64,000 nt of DNA from positions 39,566,603 through 39,630,602 of the forward strand of contig NC_135715.1 in assembly GCF_964656455.1 (NCBI RefSeq). Direction: 5' to 3'. The stretch comes from Halichoerus grypus. Its lineage: Eukaryota > Chordata > Mammalia > Carnivora > Phocidae. Shown here in pieces: positions 1 to 12,227 of the stretch. Position 1 is the stretch's first letter. Each line of letters opens with the position of its first letter. A model generated the notes under the pieces. That model did no database searches. It had not been told where the DNA came from and was given only the letters and a program-made list of their open reading frames with translations. Position numbers and translations under genes: made by a program.

Positions 1-800
1 AAGCCAAATAACGTGAGTTATATTTCCCCAAACTCATCCTTTGATCATTCTTCTGCTTGGAATACTTTTATCCAACTTGTTTACTCTTAAATTTTTAGAC
101 TCATGTCAGTTTTCACCAAATGAGGAAAACTTTCCCAGACCCATAACTGAGCTGCTTTGATGGCCCTCCATAGTTCTCCCATTTTATCTGGCACTTTCTT
201 TTGAATATTTGTCATATTGTGCCATAAAAGCCTCTCTGCCAAACTGGACTGGGAAATATTTGAAGACAAAGACAGTTTCATTCATTTCTACGTTTTCAGG
301 ATAACACACTGTCTGGCAGTCAATGAAACTCTGCTAAATGAATTAAATAATAATTGATTGTGGAGCAGCACTCAATTGCTTTTTTTGTCTTTTTCCATCA
401 GAGCGATTCATCCCAGGGAGACAAGAATGAACACATGTTAAGTTTGGGGTATTAGTATGGCAATACCGCTCAGCTTCCCGAGTGATATCTCCACCTCCTG
501 TGTTTTCCCCATTAAATTTGTCCTCAGGTTGTGTTAGGACATCCTTTTTGGACACTTACATTAACCTGAGCTCAACTAGGCTGCACCTGAACTATCACAT
601 TATAATATGTTCACACATATATATGTCTATGTACCTCATTTCCTGGTAGTTCTTTTTTTGCAAATCCAATATATAATATAGTGCCTGGGACATAATATTT
701 CCTCAATTTTCCATTCATTTATTTATTCATTTGGTAAGTACACATCTAGGAGCTTCTATTGAGCAGGAGTGCTAAATATTAAGGAATCACCAACACAGTG
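1..800. other. Unassigned AT-rich DNA with possible L2 3' remnant
   Basis: No gene is recognisable. Positions about 240-345 loosely resemble the end of an L2 element (a stretch like 'gacagtttcattcatttc' followed by 'tctggcagtcaatgaa' and 'aaatgaattaaat'). A second loose L2/MIR-like phrase ('gtgcctgggacata') lies near 680-695. Both are too diverged to be sure by eye. Confidence 0.3.
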
Positions 801-1420
801 TTTGTAATATTAAGACCTGAAATAAGCAAACAAAAGGAGAGAATATTGTCATAGAGGTCCATGTCAGACAGGAACCTGACCTAAAAGCTGGGGCACCAGG
901 TACGTATTCCCTGAGGATTTGAGTGGGAGAAAAACATAAATGTTGACTTGGCATTAACTAGGTGAAGTTGGACAGAGGGGACGGCATTTCAAAGAGATAA
1001 ACAAGAGTATGCAAAGAACCAGTAGGGAGAAGCATGACTTAACCAAGGAATAAAATAAATGACAATATGTTTGAATCTTAAAGAGAAAGTGATTATGTGG
1101 TGTGACATTAAAGGAAAGAAGTAGGAAGGTAAGGATGGAACCATTCAGACCTATTTGACCCAGTAAGAATTTGAGGTTTTTTTCTAGAAGCAACGAGAAG
1201 CAATTAATAGGCTTTACACAGGAGATAATACATATTTCATTTAAAAAAGAACTTAAGGGTGAGGAATGGAATATAATGAGGCCAGACAAAATATGAAGAA
1301 ACTAGGAGTCCAAACAAGAGATGAAGTAGCCAGATGAGGGTAGAAATACTGCATGTGGAGACAATGAAATGGATAGTAGGAAGTAAGAGTGAAATCAGTA
1401 AGATTTAATGAGAGATGCAA
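800..1420 (+). repeat. Diverged ancient interspersed repeat, family not named
   Basis: A purine-rich stretch whose phrases resemble a common mammalian repeat seen again at 9410-9650, 19020-19600 and 47640-48220. The shared order is 'ggcatttcaaagaga', then 'gagtatgcaaagaac', then a 'gaatttgaggtttt...agcaattaatagg' section, then 'gaagaaactaggagtcc'. I recognise the text pattern but cannot name the family with certainty. A 111-codon minus-strand open frame lies inside it and is taken as chance. Confidence 0.4.
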
Positions 1421-2116
1421 GTGAGGGAGAAAGTCGTGTCAAGTCAGTAGGACTGATGTGAATAGAAATTTGAAGTTGAAAAATGAAGTCAAGTATAATT
1501 TGAAGAGGGTTGATAAAGATAGTTTATAGTAAGGGTAGAAAGAAACAAATGAAGTATAATAATTTTCAGAGGTCATTATAAAAGGGAAGGTCCTGTTTAG
1601 GTTTTTGAGGTTTAAACTGATCTTTGGAATGACCAAGATGAATGAAAATCTTAAAAGGAAAGTGGAGTGATGTAAAGTTAGTTACAAGGCAGCTGATTTG
1701 GAAGAACAAAATTGAGTGATAATGGTGACTGCATTGAGAAGTTCAATAAATCATTGACACTGTTATTAAAGGAACTATAAATGATTAAGCATGAATGGAG
1801 GAAGCAAGTGAGCCAGGTGTTGAAATCATCAAGGAAGATGGAAAAATTGCATTGATTATTTGGGAAAGATGCAAAGTGAAATGGCACGACTTCAAATCAA
1901 CTGTGAGAACTAAGTTGGAAGCAGGAGAGCTAACATTTCAGTGTGAAGCAGCAGCAAATCAATAGTCTGGAATTTGTACCATAGCATGTGGGTAGAGTGG
2001 CTACAACCCCACCTTCATTTGAGTTGTGCAGAGTGGGAGATGGTAATATTGCCACTTTTGTGCCATATCAACATATGTTTTAGCACTCTTAATTGCAAGT
2101 TACAGGTATACAATTC
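1421..2116. other. Unassigned purine-rich sequence
   Basis: Gene-free A/G-rich sequence between the ancient repeat and the first SINE. Minus-strand open frames of 60-70 codons here reflect the low frequency of stops on a purine-rich strand. No motif was recognised. Confidence 0.4.
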
Positions 2117-2133
2117 AAATTAACCCTTTTTTA

Positions 2134-2332
2134 TGTTAATTATTTTTTAAGATATTTTTTTTATTTGTGAGAGAGAGAATGAGAGACAGAGAGCATGAGA
2201 GGGAGGAGGGTCAGAGGGAGAAGCAGACTCCCTGCTGAGCAGGGAGCCAGATGTGGGACTCGATCCCGGTACTCCAGGATCATGACCTGAGCTGAAGGCA
2301 GTTGCCTAACCAACTGAGCCACCCAGGCGCCC
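2134..2332 (-). mobile_element. Can-SINE (SINEC), minus strand
   Basis: Read on the minus strand it starts GGGCGCCTGGGTGGCTCAG, has the tRNA-derived head, then a CT-rich body and an A/T-rich tail. The direct repeat AAATTAACCCTTTTTTA flanks it at 2117-2133 and 2333-2349, so this is a complete retroposed copy. The body has the 'GACCCTCCTCCCTCTCATGC' type signature shared with the copies at 37670 and 53122. Confidence 0.95.
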
Positions 2333-2349
2333 AAATTAACCCTTTTTTA

Positions 2350-3167
2350 AAAGAATTTTTAAAGCAGAATTTTTTGGCTCTCATAATTGAAAGACTGCCT
2401 TTGGGAATATCATAGTACAGGTCTTCAGGTGATGAGCCAGTCTCTCTCCTTCTCCTTTGCTGTGTGTGTCAATGGCAGGATGGCTCTCTAACATGGAGGC
2501 AAGGATAATTTTAGCAGGTTGAGGGTCTACATGGTACTTAGTTCTCCTATTATTCATTCTTCTCAGTACCAGTGAAAATTATGGAAAGAACTTCTACTGG
2601 CCCTGTTGCATTACATACCATCCTCAGCAAATCACTATGACCAGAGAGATGCTGTACTCGGCTTGGTGAGGACTCACTCCTGTGCCCACCCTTTTTCTGG
2701 GTCTGAAGAAGGGGTCACTCCTCTAAAACTACATAATAATATGATGTTCACTTTTGAAAAAAAATCATTCCATTTTCAGAGAAGGAAGAGTGTTCCTGAC
2801 TCTCAAAAACAACATTTATATAAAATGTGTAAATCATTTATATAAAATAAACACTTATATAAAATATATAAAATATAAAAATAGTTAACATTTCTAAACT
2901 GAATTCATCTTGCCCTAAAAATATATTTCTCCTTATCTACATGATTTCTTAATCACCTTATCTACATTTTTTTATTTAATTATTTTTAAAATATATTTTA
3001 AGTGACACCTTCATTTTTTTTTTCCTGTTGCCCACGCAGACCATCTGGGAGTCATTTATGATGCTTTTCACACAAGAAAAATAATTTATTAGTTAGAAAA
3101 GCACTGAGAGAAAAATATTTAGATGTAGTTAAGCCTTATAACATAGACAAGGAAGATTTTTGATTTT
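2350..3167. other. Unassigned AT-rich sequence
   Basis: No gene or clear repeat. Positions 2815-2885 and 2985-3005 are simple AT-rich runs built on 'tatataaaat'. A 79-codon plus-strand open frame at 2606-2845 has no recognisable domain and ends in the AT-rich run. Confidence 0.4.
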
Positions 3168-3181
3168 TAAACACTGTCATG

Positions 3182-3369
3182 AGGGGCGCCTGGGTGGCTC
3201 AGTCGTTAAGCGTCTGCCTTCAGCTCAGGTCATGATCTCAGGGTCCTGGGATCAAGCCCCACATTGGGCTCCCTGCTCAGCGGGAGGCCTGCTTCTCCCT
3301 CCCAACTCCCTCTCTCGCTGTGTCTCTCTCTGTCAAATAAATAAATAAAATCTTAAAAAAAAAAATAAA
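3182..3369 (+). mobile_element. Can-SINE (SINEC), plus strand
   Basis: Starts GGGGCGCCTGGGTGGCTCAG and ends with AAATAAATAAATAAAATC and poly(A). The target site duplication TAAACACTGTCATG lies at 3168-3181 and 3370-3383. Part of the CT-rich body is shorter than in its relatives. Confidence 0.95.
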
Positions 3370-3467
3370 TAAACACTGTCATGTTATTAATGGTTTTCTT
3401 GCATTTAGGGACCAATGAATCCCAGAAATATTTAGTACTGTGACTGTTCTTTTAGCAAGTCATTTTC

Positions 3468-3690
3468 ACATAGTGGTTAAGATAAGAGAGTATGGCGTCA
3501 ACAAACTTGATTCTGGATCTCAGTCTACTAAACCATATTGTCTGACATTGGACAAGTTTCTTCTATAAAATGGAGGCAATTACCTTATTCAGAGATACCA
3601 TGTGAGGGTAAACTGACATAAGGCACAGAATTTGCTGTATATAGTGTCTGGTTCATGGTAAAAGTTTAATAAATATTAAGGATTATCATG
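3468..3690 (+). repeat. MIR element, plus strand
   Basis: Matches the MIR order: 'atagtggttaag' head, 'attgtctgacattggacaagtttctt' core region, 'aaaatggaggcaat', then 'gtgtctggttcatggtaaaagtttaataaat' at the 3' end. No target duplication survives, as expected for an ancient mammal-wide SINE. Confidence 0.75.
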
Positions 3691-3699
3691 TCATTATTA

Positions 3700-4785
3700 G
3701 AAATTGCCTCTGCTTTGGGATTTGGCCTTTTCTCTCTGTTACAGCTTTAAGATGAGGAATATGCTGTTATCTTGTTTAAGATCAGCACATGTTTCTGTGT
3801 GAATGGCCTAGTGGTGTCAAGGAGGATAGGTTCCTACTGCAATGCTAACAGTTCTAGCTAATCCGTTAGATTATTTTACACAGACATCAAAACAATGGAG
3901 ACATCAAAACAATGGAGCCTGGAATCTGTAGATACGCTCTCTTCAGGCTCAAAGAAAAAACATAGGAAAAGGGAAAGCTGAAATGTTTCAGAATATAAAA
4001 ATATCAAAAAGGATCAGAAAATGGAGGAAAGAAGTAAATTTAGGGGACTCTTAAGATCCATCTTTAGCTTTGCTCCAGTAACCTGAACCTTTCTTTTTGT
4101 CGTGATCCACATGGCCCTGCCCATCCGCCTTCCTTCTCTGACTCTTTCTCCTTCTAAATGTAACAGCAGGGCTAATTAAGTGCTTCTGGGACAATGTAGT
4201 AACTAGTCAAACCCAATTTGAATTGTTTAATCAATAAAGCAAATATGCCTTCTGCAAACTATATTAGTTTTGCTTTTTACCTCCATCTAGGAAAAGTCGA
4301 TGTATGTACTCAAGTAGAGCTTAAAAGATAGCACAGATAAAAATACCCATTGCACCTGGTCACTCCTTTCTTGTGTGATACACCTAAATGCAAATAAAAT
4401 GTTCATTATTCTGAGCATGAATTAAACCAATATGTATGAACGATACAAAGTCAAACTACCTTCAGGTTATCTTGGTCCTATGCCATGAGAATCGATTTAG
4501 AAAATGTGAACAAATCACATTATGTGAATAAGCGTTAGAGTGGGGAGTTGCCTTTCTCTTCACCTCGTGTTTCTCTGCTGAGGGACAGCAAATTACTGCA
4601 ACACAACCTTGGTCTTCTTAGCTTTTTCCCTTATTTCTTACCAGGGCAAGATGAGCGAATTATCTGATTGATAAGTTTTGATGCAGGAACTGAGTAAATG
4701 TAGTCAGCATCACCACTCTCCCTTCTCTTAGGGAATCTGTCTACTTCCAGGGACAACGCATCCTACTCTCTGCTGGTCCCTTCCA
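3700..4785. other. Unassigned sequence with small 19-bp tandem duplication
   Basis: No gene was recognised. Around 3884-3919 the phrase 'gacatcaaaacaatgga' occurs twice in tandem, a small local duplication. The rest is ordinary AT-rich sequence. Confidence 0.4.
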
Positions 4786-4792
4786 TAAGCTT

Positions 4793-4995
4793 AGCTCAGG
4801 GTTTGTCACCCATGGCACCCAGTGACATTTTAGACCAGATAATTCTTTGTTTTGTGGACCGTGTTGGGCACTGTAGGATGTTTAGCAGCATCCCTGACTC
4901 ATACCTACTAGATGCCTGTAACACCCCTCCATTTGTGACAATTAAACCTTTCTCAGATATCGCGGAATGTCCCCTGAGGGATGGGCGGGGAGTGG
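4793..4995 (-). mobile_element. MER5-like nonautonomous hAT (Charlie) DNA transposon remnant
   Basis: The plus strand reads as the complement of a MER5-like element: 'ctcagggtttgtcaccc' end, 'gacattttagaccagataattctttg', 'gcactgtaggatgtttagcagcatccctga', 'tactagatgcctgtaac', and 'atgtcccctgaggg' at the other end. Such elements encode no protein and were moved by a hAT transposase. The exact family name is from memory. Confidence 0.65.
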
Positions 4996-5137
4996 GATGG
5001 CTTCCCGTAGAGAACTGCGTTGAGGCTTTCCAGTACAGGGAGCGCTGCCTGATCGAATGGGTGACTCAGCCTAATTCTTAAGCAATCTCCACACCCAACA
5101 CGGGGCAGGAACCCACAACCCCAAGACCAAGCGTCTC

Positions 5138-5337
5138 TGGGCGCCTGGGTGGCTCAGTCGTTAAGCGTCTGCCTTCGGCTCAGGTCATGATCCCGGAGTC
5201 CCGGGATCGAGTCCCACATCGGGCTCGCTGCTCGGCGGGAAGCCTGCTTCTCCCTCTCCCACTCCCCCTGCTTGTGTTCCTGCTCTCGCTATCTCTCTCT
5301 CTGTCAAATAAATAAAATCTTTAAAAAAAAAAAAAAA
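5138..5337 (+). mobile_element. Can-SINE (SINEC), plus strand
   Basis: Starts GGGCGCCTGGGTGGCTCAG and retains several CpGs, so it is fairly young. The body has the 'CACTCCCCCTGCTTGTGTTC' signature and it ends in AATAAAATC plus a 17-A tail. A perfect target duplication AAGACCAAGCGTCTC lies at 5123-5137 and 5338-5352. Confidence 0.96.
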
Positions 5338-5352
5338 AAGACCAAGCGTCTC

Positions 5353-5970
5353 ATGCTTCATGGACTGAGCCAGCCAGGTGCCACTCACTTAATTCTAATT
5401 AACCTGAGCCAAATTTTACAGTAACAGTAACAAAGTTGATACTTTAACTTCTTTTTATGTAACTCCTTTGTCTCTCAAACAGTCCAAACTCTAGAAGGGG
5501 TGTTGGTTATGGGCCTTTTACAACTTCAGTTAAGGAGAACACAATTCAGTTTTTGTTTGAGAAAATTAACTATAGATGGACTTTGAGTCCATTGATGGGA
5601 GGGAGGAGGTAAAATATTTTAAAAAGCTAAAATAGAATCTTTACTTTCCTGCAAATATTAATTTGTCTGAGAGCCATATTTTTGCTTTTTAATCAGACTA
5701 TTTCTTTCTTTTTTTTTTTATTTTTACTTTTCAAATAACTTTTGTCATTAACATTTATTTCAATTAAGGAAATGTGAATTCAGAATTAATGTAAGGTAAA
5801 ACCTTTTCAAAGTATTTGGCAAAGGAAATACTATTAAGAGTTTGACTAAAATGTTTGTGGCACCTGCGCTGGGATTAGGATGGCAACTTTTGACCAGAAC
5901 ATGCTCAGAGAAGGGATACATTTTCCGAGCCTCACGTTGCCTGGGAACCATTTCTCAACACTGCGGAGAT
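5353..5970. other. Unassigned sequence
   Basis: No gene or repeat was recognised. It contains short T-rich runs near 5700-5720. Confidence 0.4.
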
Positions 5971-5974
5971 TAAT

Positions 5975-6190
5975 GGACAAGAGAATAAACTCTAGCGTCA
6001 GACAGGCTTGGGTCATTTATGAACTCCGTGACTCTATTTAATATACAAATTTTCTCTGATGCTGTTTTCTCACCTCTAAAAGAGGCTAAGATGAGTACCT
6101 CCTTCATACATTTTTATTTTTGAGGATTACATTAGATAGTATGTGTCAAGTACTAATCACGCTCTCTGGCATACAGGAGACACTAAAAAA
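5975..6190 (+). repeat. MIR element, plus strand
   Basis: MIR-like phrases occur in order: 'ctctagcgtcagacaggcttggg', 'aactccgtgactct', 'ctgttttctcacctctaaaagaggc', 'taagatgagtacctcc', 'gaggattacattagatagtatgtgt', 'tctctggcatacaggagacacta'. Confidence 0.7.
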
Positions 6191-6194
6191 AAAT

Positions 6195-8214
6195 TACAGC
6201 CATTATTCTAATTCACACTCAAAATGATGACAGCAGGACAAGTATCTATGATGTGCTCAGGGCAGAAAGCAGAGTGATCCTTGAGACTGTGGGATCCACA
6301 GAGAGGAGAGAGACTATTCAGGACACCAGACCACAGAGCACCGCGGTCGGTCAGCCAGCGCGGCAGGACGAGGCGATAGTAGAGACCGGGGAGACTGAGG
6401 CTTCGGTGCCCAGCACCGCGTGGTGCAATCACACCAACGTGAAGGGTGCAAGAGGGGCAGTTTTCAATCAATACGGGAAAAATAAATCACAGAAAACATT
6501 ACCATCACTAGTTACCCCGGTCGGGGAGAAAAACTGGGGTTAGAAAGGACATTGCGGACGTTAAGTGAATGCAGATGGTGTCAAATAAAGTCCTGAAGGT
6601 GACCTACTTCTGAAGCTCTTTCTATTTAACCGGAAGATAACCAGAGAGCATAAGAGAAGAGCACAGGGCAACACAGACAGCCGGTGTCCGTACTGAAGTC
6701 TTTCCTCTAGCTGCAAAAGATTTAGAAACCCACCGATGTGGAAATGATTGTTAAAGAAAATTCGCAAGTGCTGTGCATATTATTGATATTATCAACATAT
6801 AGAATATACAGTTCAATTTTCTAATGACTGTTTGGAGGGCTCTCACATAACTAATTTTTGAAAGGACTCTGCTCAAGTGCTGTTAAAAATGATAGATAGA
6901 GAGACCCAAGGAGACACAACCACCCACGTGAACACAGGAAGTGTGCATGAGAAACAACTTCTCTCAATTGTGTCTGACAGCTGTATCGATTCAAGTTGCA
7001 CGAGTGGTACCTGAGCAGCGATTGTTGCCAGATAACCCATTCTTGCAGTAGCAGGTTAGAGAGACTTTTCCACATTGTTCTAAGTGGGACCAATGACCCT
7101 TGGGGTACAACCTTTCCCCTACCTGCTGGGCTGGTAAGACATTGAAACCGAGGTGAATAACAAGTGAAGAATCGGGTGGGAGACGTGAAGTAGAGTGCTG
7201 GTATTCTGCTTTTTTTCTTTCTGCATACATCGGATTTTATTTGTTCACGCTAACTCGCTTGATAGTCCTATTGCAAGAAGAGTAAGGAGTTGTCATGGAG
7301 AAAAGGTAAAAGGAAAGGAAATCACAAAACTCAAGAAAATTTTCTATACGTTCTACCTTTTGAAGAGAAGAAAGTGACATCTTTGTTTAATTTCAGTTTT
7401 CCCAATTCTCTCTCAATTGGTTATCATGTAATTCAGCACTCAGGCACAAAGATTGTGCTGTTACAACTTCCTTATGAATAGAAGGAATTCTGTACTCTAT
7501 GGAAACAGGCAAGGCAACGTGATTACCCTTCTCTTTTATCTTAAGACGCCTCTCGCAATCTGAAGAATTCAAGGTACTACAGTTCAAGTTTAACATAGTC
7601 ACATCCCCACATTCATTTCACATGGGAAGGATGTTAAATAGAAACCCAGCAAGAAGTTAAAATTTAGCCTTAGAAAATATTTTTTACTTTAAACAAAATC
7701 CATAAAAATATAATGCAGTATATCAGTAAGATAGAGATCTTGTTTTGTCTTGTATGTTAATTTCATCATTGTCCATGTAAATTCATAGTTTTGAGGGAAA
7801 CGTGTAAAACAGATGTTTCACTATTAGAATGTCACTATGATGACCTGGAACTATTAGATATGAAAAAAAAAGTATTAAAATACTGCACTTGGGGAGTAGT
7901 GAACTATATTTTTTAAAACTAAATAATTTTATCAAACTGCTTTGACCTGGTTTGATAGCAGAGTTTCTCAAAGGACTTTGGAAAGTAAAATTTCTACGTC
8001 TTTATTGTAATTTTACTTATACACACAATATAAAATGGGGAAATGAAGCCAAAACTCAAGCTCAAATCATGGCTTATCTTTTTGACCTTTGGAGTTTAGA
8101 TGCCTTGAGTTGATTTAAAACAAAGGAACAAAAAAACCATCACAAACTCTTCTTGTCTTCATTTCTTTGGAATCACCTTCATTGCTATCATGTGCTTACT
8201 ATTGTGCTGCATCT
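6195..8214. other. Unassigned 2-kb stretch including a CpG-containing patch
   Basis: No gene was recognised. Positions 6250-6560 carry more CpG than the surroundings ('caccgcggtcggtcagccagcgcgg') and hold overlapping open frames of 96 (plus) and 87 (minus) codons with no recognisable domain. Positions 6560-7620 hold several further frames of 60-80 codons on both strands, again without a domain. It may be an old LTR or other repeat I cannot name. Confidence 0.35.
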
Positions 8215-8232
8215 AGAAAATATCCTTTCTTT

Positions 8233-8411
8233 AAAATGATTTTATTTATTTATTTGACAGAGAGGGACACAGCGAGAGAGGGAACACAAGCAGGGGGAGT
8301 GGCAGAGGGAGAAGCAGGCTCCCCACTGAGCAGGGAGCTGGATGCAGGGGCTCAATCCCAAGACCCTGGGATCATGACCTGAGCCCAAGGCAGAAGCCAC
8401 CCCAGTGCCCC
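8233..8411 (-). mobile_element. Can-SINE (SINEC), minus strand, internally deleted head
   Basis: The minus strand shows a Can-SINE with a duplicated target AGAAAATATC(C)TTT at 8215-8232 and 8412-8428. About 15 bp between 'GCCACCC' and 'AAGGCAGA' (the GACTGAGC...CGCTTAA segment next to the A-box) are missing, so the tRNA-like promoter is damaged. Confidence 0.92.
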
Positions 8412-8428
8412 AGAAAATATCTTTTTTT

Positions 8429-8659
8429 TTTTTACAACAATATCCAGTGATTTATTCTAGCCATATGTAAATTAGACTTAAAAATAAATAATAAATTTAT
8501 GTTTTACTCTAGGAATAAAACTTCAGTATTCCTTAGATTTGCTTCTTATACAAAGCACACTATATCTTAAGACCAGATGAGCATTGCCCATTTGCTTACA
8601 GAAGAATGGGAGAGTTAGGAAGGACTGGGACCTGGAATTATCCTAAAACATGCTCTTTC
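8429..8659. other. Unassigned AT-rich sequence
   Basis: Nothing recognised between the SINE and the L2 remnant. Confidence 0.35.
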
Positions 8660-8960
8660 TGGTCTCTATGGGCTTGTGTAGGCAGTTTCCTTTGGCTAGA
8701 ATGTCTTCTACTCAATTCAATACTACCGTTTTCTATACTCAATTCAAATGTCACTTCTCCTTTTGTAAAACCTTTCTCTGCATTCCAAGGCCAGATTATA
8801 TGTGTTTCCATAGCACTTTGTGAATGTGTACAGTGTGTTGATTTCCCTGGTTTAAATACCATCTGTCTTGACTGAATTGTCAGCTGGGTCTTAGGCATCT
8901 CTATGCCAGTTTAGTGTCTTCTCTTATTATTCATCCAATAAATAGTTGCTAAATAAATCC
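8660..8960 (+). repeat. L2 LINE 3' end remnant
   Basis: L2 3'-end order is visible: 'cttctccttttgtaaaacctttctct', 'ccatagcactttgtgaatgtgtacag', then 'ttattattcatccaataaatagttgctaaataaa'. L2 is an inactive ancient mammalian LINE. An 89-codon plus-strand frame at 8606-8875 overlaps this remnant and is not taken as a gene. Confidence 0.6.
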
Positions 8961-9409
8961 TAAATGAAATGCTTATCCATCTTGGATAGTGAAGTTGATA
9001 GGAAATAGGACTCAGCTACCAATGCTGAAAGAAAGTTTAGTCTGGAAGAAAGAGCATAACACACACACAAAATCGTGATTCGTGGTGATACTTTTCTATC
9101 ATTTATCCCTAAACTCAGAAGTCATCCTTTAAAACCATCTGTTAATTTATCTCGTGTCCAATCAGTTATGATTCTGACAATTCTAGTCTGACTCTAATTC
9201 TGCCCTCTTCCTCAACCTATCAAATGCTAGAGCCCTAGTTCTGGACCTACCTTGCAATTTTACCGAGAAATTTGTGCTAATTTTACATATTTCCAATATA
9301 CAAAACAAATATACTGATTGCATATTTGATTTAAATTGTAATATATATCTGAATTTTATCTGTTTATAATTTCATCTTACCTTTTTTAATTAAAAAAGTT
9401 CTTATGAAA

Positions 9410-9650
9410 TTCTCACTTTGTATCCTGTACTGTGCTAAAAGATACAGGGGATATAAAAACAAGTTTATATCACCAAATACCTATCCTTGAGGTTCTTATA
9501 CCTAGGCAGAAAGAAAAAAGCAAATGTAAGTCAAAGGAAACTGGGACATGATGGGAAATTTAGAAATAATTGTGGAATGACTGAGTAAAGTTTAACTTCA
9601 TCAGATAAAGATCACGAGCACAATGGTAATGTGGAAATGAAGGAAATCAA
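9410..9650 (+). repeat. Diverged ancient repeat, same unnamed family as 47.6-48.2 kb
   Basis: The sequence 'tgtactgtgctaaaagatacaggggatataaaaacaag' followed by 'ccttgaggttcttatacctaggcagaaag' is the typical start of a widespread mammalian repeat ('...tgtgctaggcactggggatacag...'). It recurs near 47770. The family was not named with certainty. Confidence 0.4.
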
Positions 9651-11973
9651 TGAATACTCAAGTGCCAGTAAAGAGATAGCTAGATGTCAGAGTTAGGGCA
9701 GTTTGGGAAAGTAGATGGTGGAAAAGAGTCTATAATGACAGAAACAGTGGTCCCAGATGTTACAACCTTCGAAAAAGAGACATAAACACTGGGGCAGAGT
9801 CCAGAACTTTCACAGAAACTTTCCAGAAATGACCTTACTGTAGAAAAATGTTTAATATCTTCTAAGTTCACATACTTTGCTTTCTTCAGCATGGCATCTG
9901 GCCTTGACCTTGGATTTGTATATAGATCTTACCTGGACTGAGTGCTGCTTGCTCTGATTTTTCTGTACCTGACACTATCATGTTCCTCACTCATCACCGA
10001 CTTTACAGATGAGAGTTTTGGCATGCCTTATTCGCTTTGATTGGTATGCCATAAGTGTACTGGGAATTTTTTTTTTTAATTTTGATAAGAATTATAAGCT
10101 GAAACTTGGGCTACAAGCTGGTGGAGCAGTTTGAAAAGCACAACCCTTGTACAATCCAACAAGAAATATTTCCAACAACAAAAAAAAAGCAACAGACCTT
10201 TTACTGGCTGGGTCAGGAAATGGCATCTGTTAAGCTCACCTGGCAGAATTGTTGCTTTTAGTCCACAAGGGAGCTGATGAAAAGGAAAGTGCACAACACA
10301 CACAGAGAACACGGGCCTTCACAGAGAGGTATCAGTAATTCGGGGAATTTACTTGTGAGCTACAGAAGGCACGTGCCAGAATCATATAATGTGAACGAGT
10401 CTGTATTGTGTAATCGGTTCCTCAGTAGAAAAACTATCACTGTTTTCATTTTCTGGCTCTAAGCTTATTCAGTGGGTATGGTCTGCATTCTGATACGAGC
10501 AAGAATAGACGTCTGCATTCATGAGCAGGACAGGCTTCTCTTTTAAAGAATAGAACTGAACTGCCTTTGGCAACATATTTCTAGAAGATGTTCATTTACA
10601 GCAAGGGGGGAGTTTACGCATGATTTACTTTGCTGATATATTCACTTAACACTGGTGGGTGGACGTGAGTGGGAAAATTGCCCAATTTTAGTTTTCTGTT
10701 AAAAACTGAGTCTGCTGGATATGCTCATTTACCACAGCTAGATTCAATCCTCTGAAATGGTTAAGAGTGAACAGAAGGGTGAAGAGACATTCAGTGGAAA
10801 GCAACTAAACCTTCCAAACAGTGAGGAAAAGTAGGGAAATTTTCAACCATATCATTCCATATTTTTCTTTTTTTTTTTTCAAGCTGAAACATTGAGAGGA
10901 TTTTATTTCTACCCTAGATCCCTTCTACCTTTTGTCTTTATTCTCCTCATTACCCCCTTTTTATTTTAAAGCTATTGATTGAACACTGACTGTGGAAGAA
11001 AGTTGGCTAATAGCTTTATTCTAAAATTAAAGTGATATCTGCTTTCTTGCTTTGCTTCATTACGTGTTATTTGTATAATCAAAGAATAGACAAGAATGTC
11101 CTGGGACTCTGATATTGATGGAGACACTCACTTTATAGGGATTTGAGGTAATCATCAGATTCATTATATCTAAATTATGCATCCAAATGATGGAATAGAG
11201 AAATAGAAGATAGTAGATGGAGAGAAAAATAATATATGCTTAATATTCTTAGAATATATTTTATGGAAGAGTTAAAAACCATTCAGAGCCAGCAGCTGCA
11301 TGCAGAATTTAGCAGACTGTTCAAATGGAGAAAGATGGATTTGTACATCTGTATCTACTCTGGCCACAGTCTGACTCTAGTGCTTATGACTGATGTCCCT
11401 TAGCCTCTAGGGCAGCATTCAGACGCATGGGCAGAAACAAAACAGAAATGGTTGAGCTTGGAAGAAGGCATTTATGAGAGCATTGCAAACAGCTCATTTA
11501 AAAGGTTTTCAAAATATGGTTGTAATATTGCTCAGTCACTTCATTCTGAAGACTCTTAAAAGTCACTCGCCTCAAAAATTGTAAGCTCATAAACACTGTT
11601 CTATTTCTTTCTTTTGTGGTTCTACATTGTTAGTTTCAACAGTGAAAAATCACAGTGAACAAGATTGGCCTCTGTGATCAGCAAAGACCTCAAATTCTAC
11701 TTTGGTGCCCAGAAGCCAAAATCATTAAATACTAATATGTCTGTCTTTAAAAAAAGTAGATGTTAACATATCTAAAAAGATGTCAAAATCTTGTGTTGAT
11801 ACTATGGAAATCACTATGTTTGTCATTGAGGTCTTCCAGTAAATTTCCCTAATTGCTAACTAACATCCCTCAGATTCTATGTATTGTTTTGCACTTCCCT
11901 TTTCTTCAGCTCTCTGGTAGACCAACACAAAAGAATGTGAAAGTTTCAAACATTTTTAACTGCCAGAGTGTTT
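9651..11973. other. Unassigned 2.3-kb stretch
   Basis: No gene or clear repeat. Overlapping frames of 78 (minus, 10076-10312) and 61 (plus, 10277-10462) codons have no recognisable domain. A T-rich run lies at 10867-10880. Confidence 0.35.
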
Positions 11974-11991
11974 AATACATGTTATCTTTTT

Positions 11992-12209
11992 TTTTTTTTA
12001 AGACAATCTTTTTTTTTTTTTTTAAAGATTTTTATTTATTCATTTACGAGAGAGACGGAGAGAGAACAAGCAGAGGGAGAGGCAGAGGGAGAGGGAGAAG
12101 CAGGCTCCCCGCTGAGCAAGGAGCCCGATGCGGAACTCGATCCCAGGACCCTGGGATCATGACCTGAGCCGAAGGCAGACGCTTAACCATCTGAGCCACC
12201 CAGGCGCCC
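11992..12209 (-). mobile_element. Can-SINE (SINEC), minus strand
   Basis: Minus-strand Can-SINE with intact GGGCGCCTGGGTGGCTCAG head. The target duplication AATACATGTTATCTTTTT lies at 11974-11991 and 12210-12227. The tail is a long A tract interrupted by a short non-A segment (reads 'aagacaatc' on the plus strand), which suggests tail expansion or a second internal priming site. Confidence 0.93.
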
Positions 12210-12227
12210 AATACATGTTATCTTTTT

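Noticed and set aside
954..1289. Minus-strand 111-codon frame
   Set aside because: It lies in a purine-rich old repeat, has a hydrophobic low-complexity composition and no recognisable domain.
4803..5081. Plus-strand 92-codon frame
   Set aside because: It runs through a MER5-like hAT transposon remnant, which explains the sequence.
5138..5210. tRNA-like heads of SINEs as tRNA genes
   Set aside because: The heads descend from tRNA-Lys but lack a proper cloverleaf and are joined to SINE bodies with target duplications.
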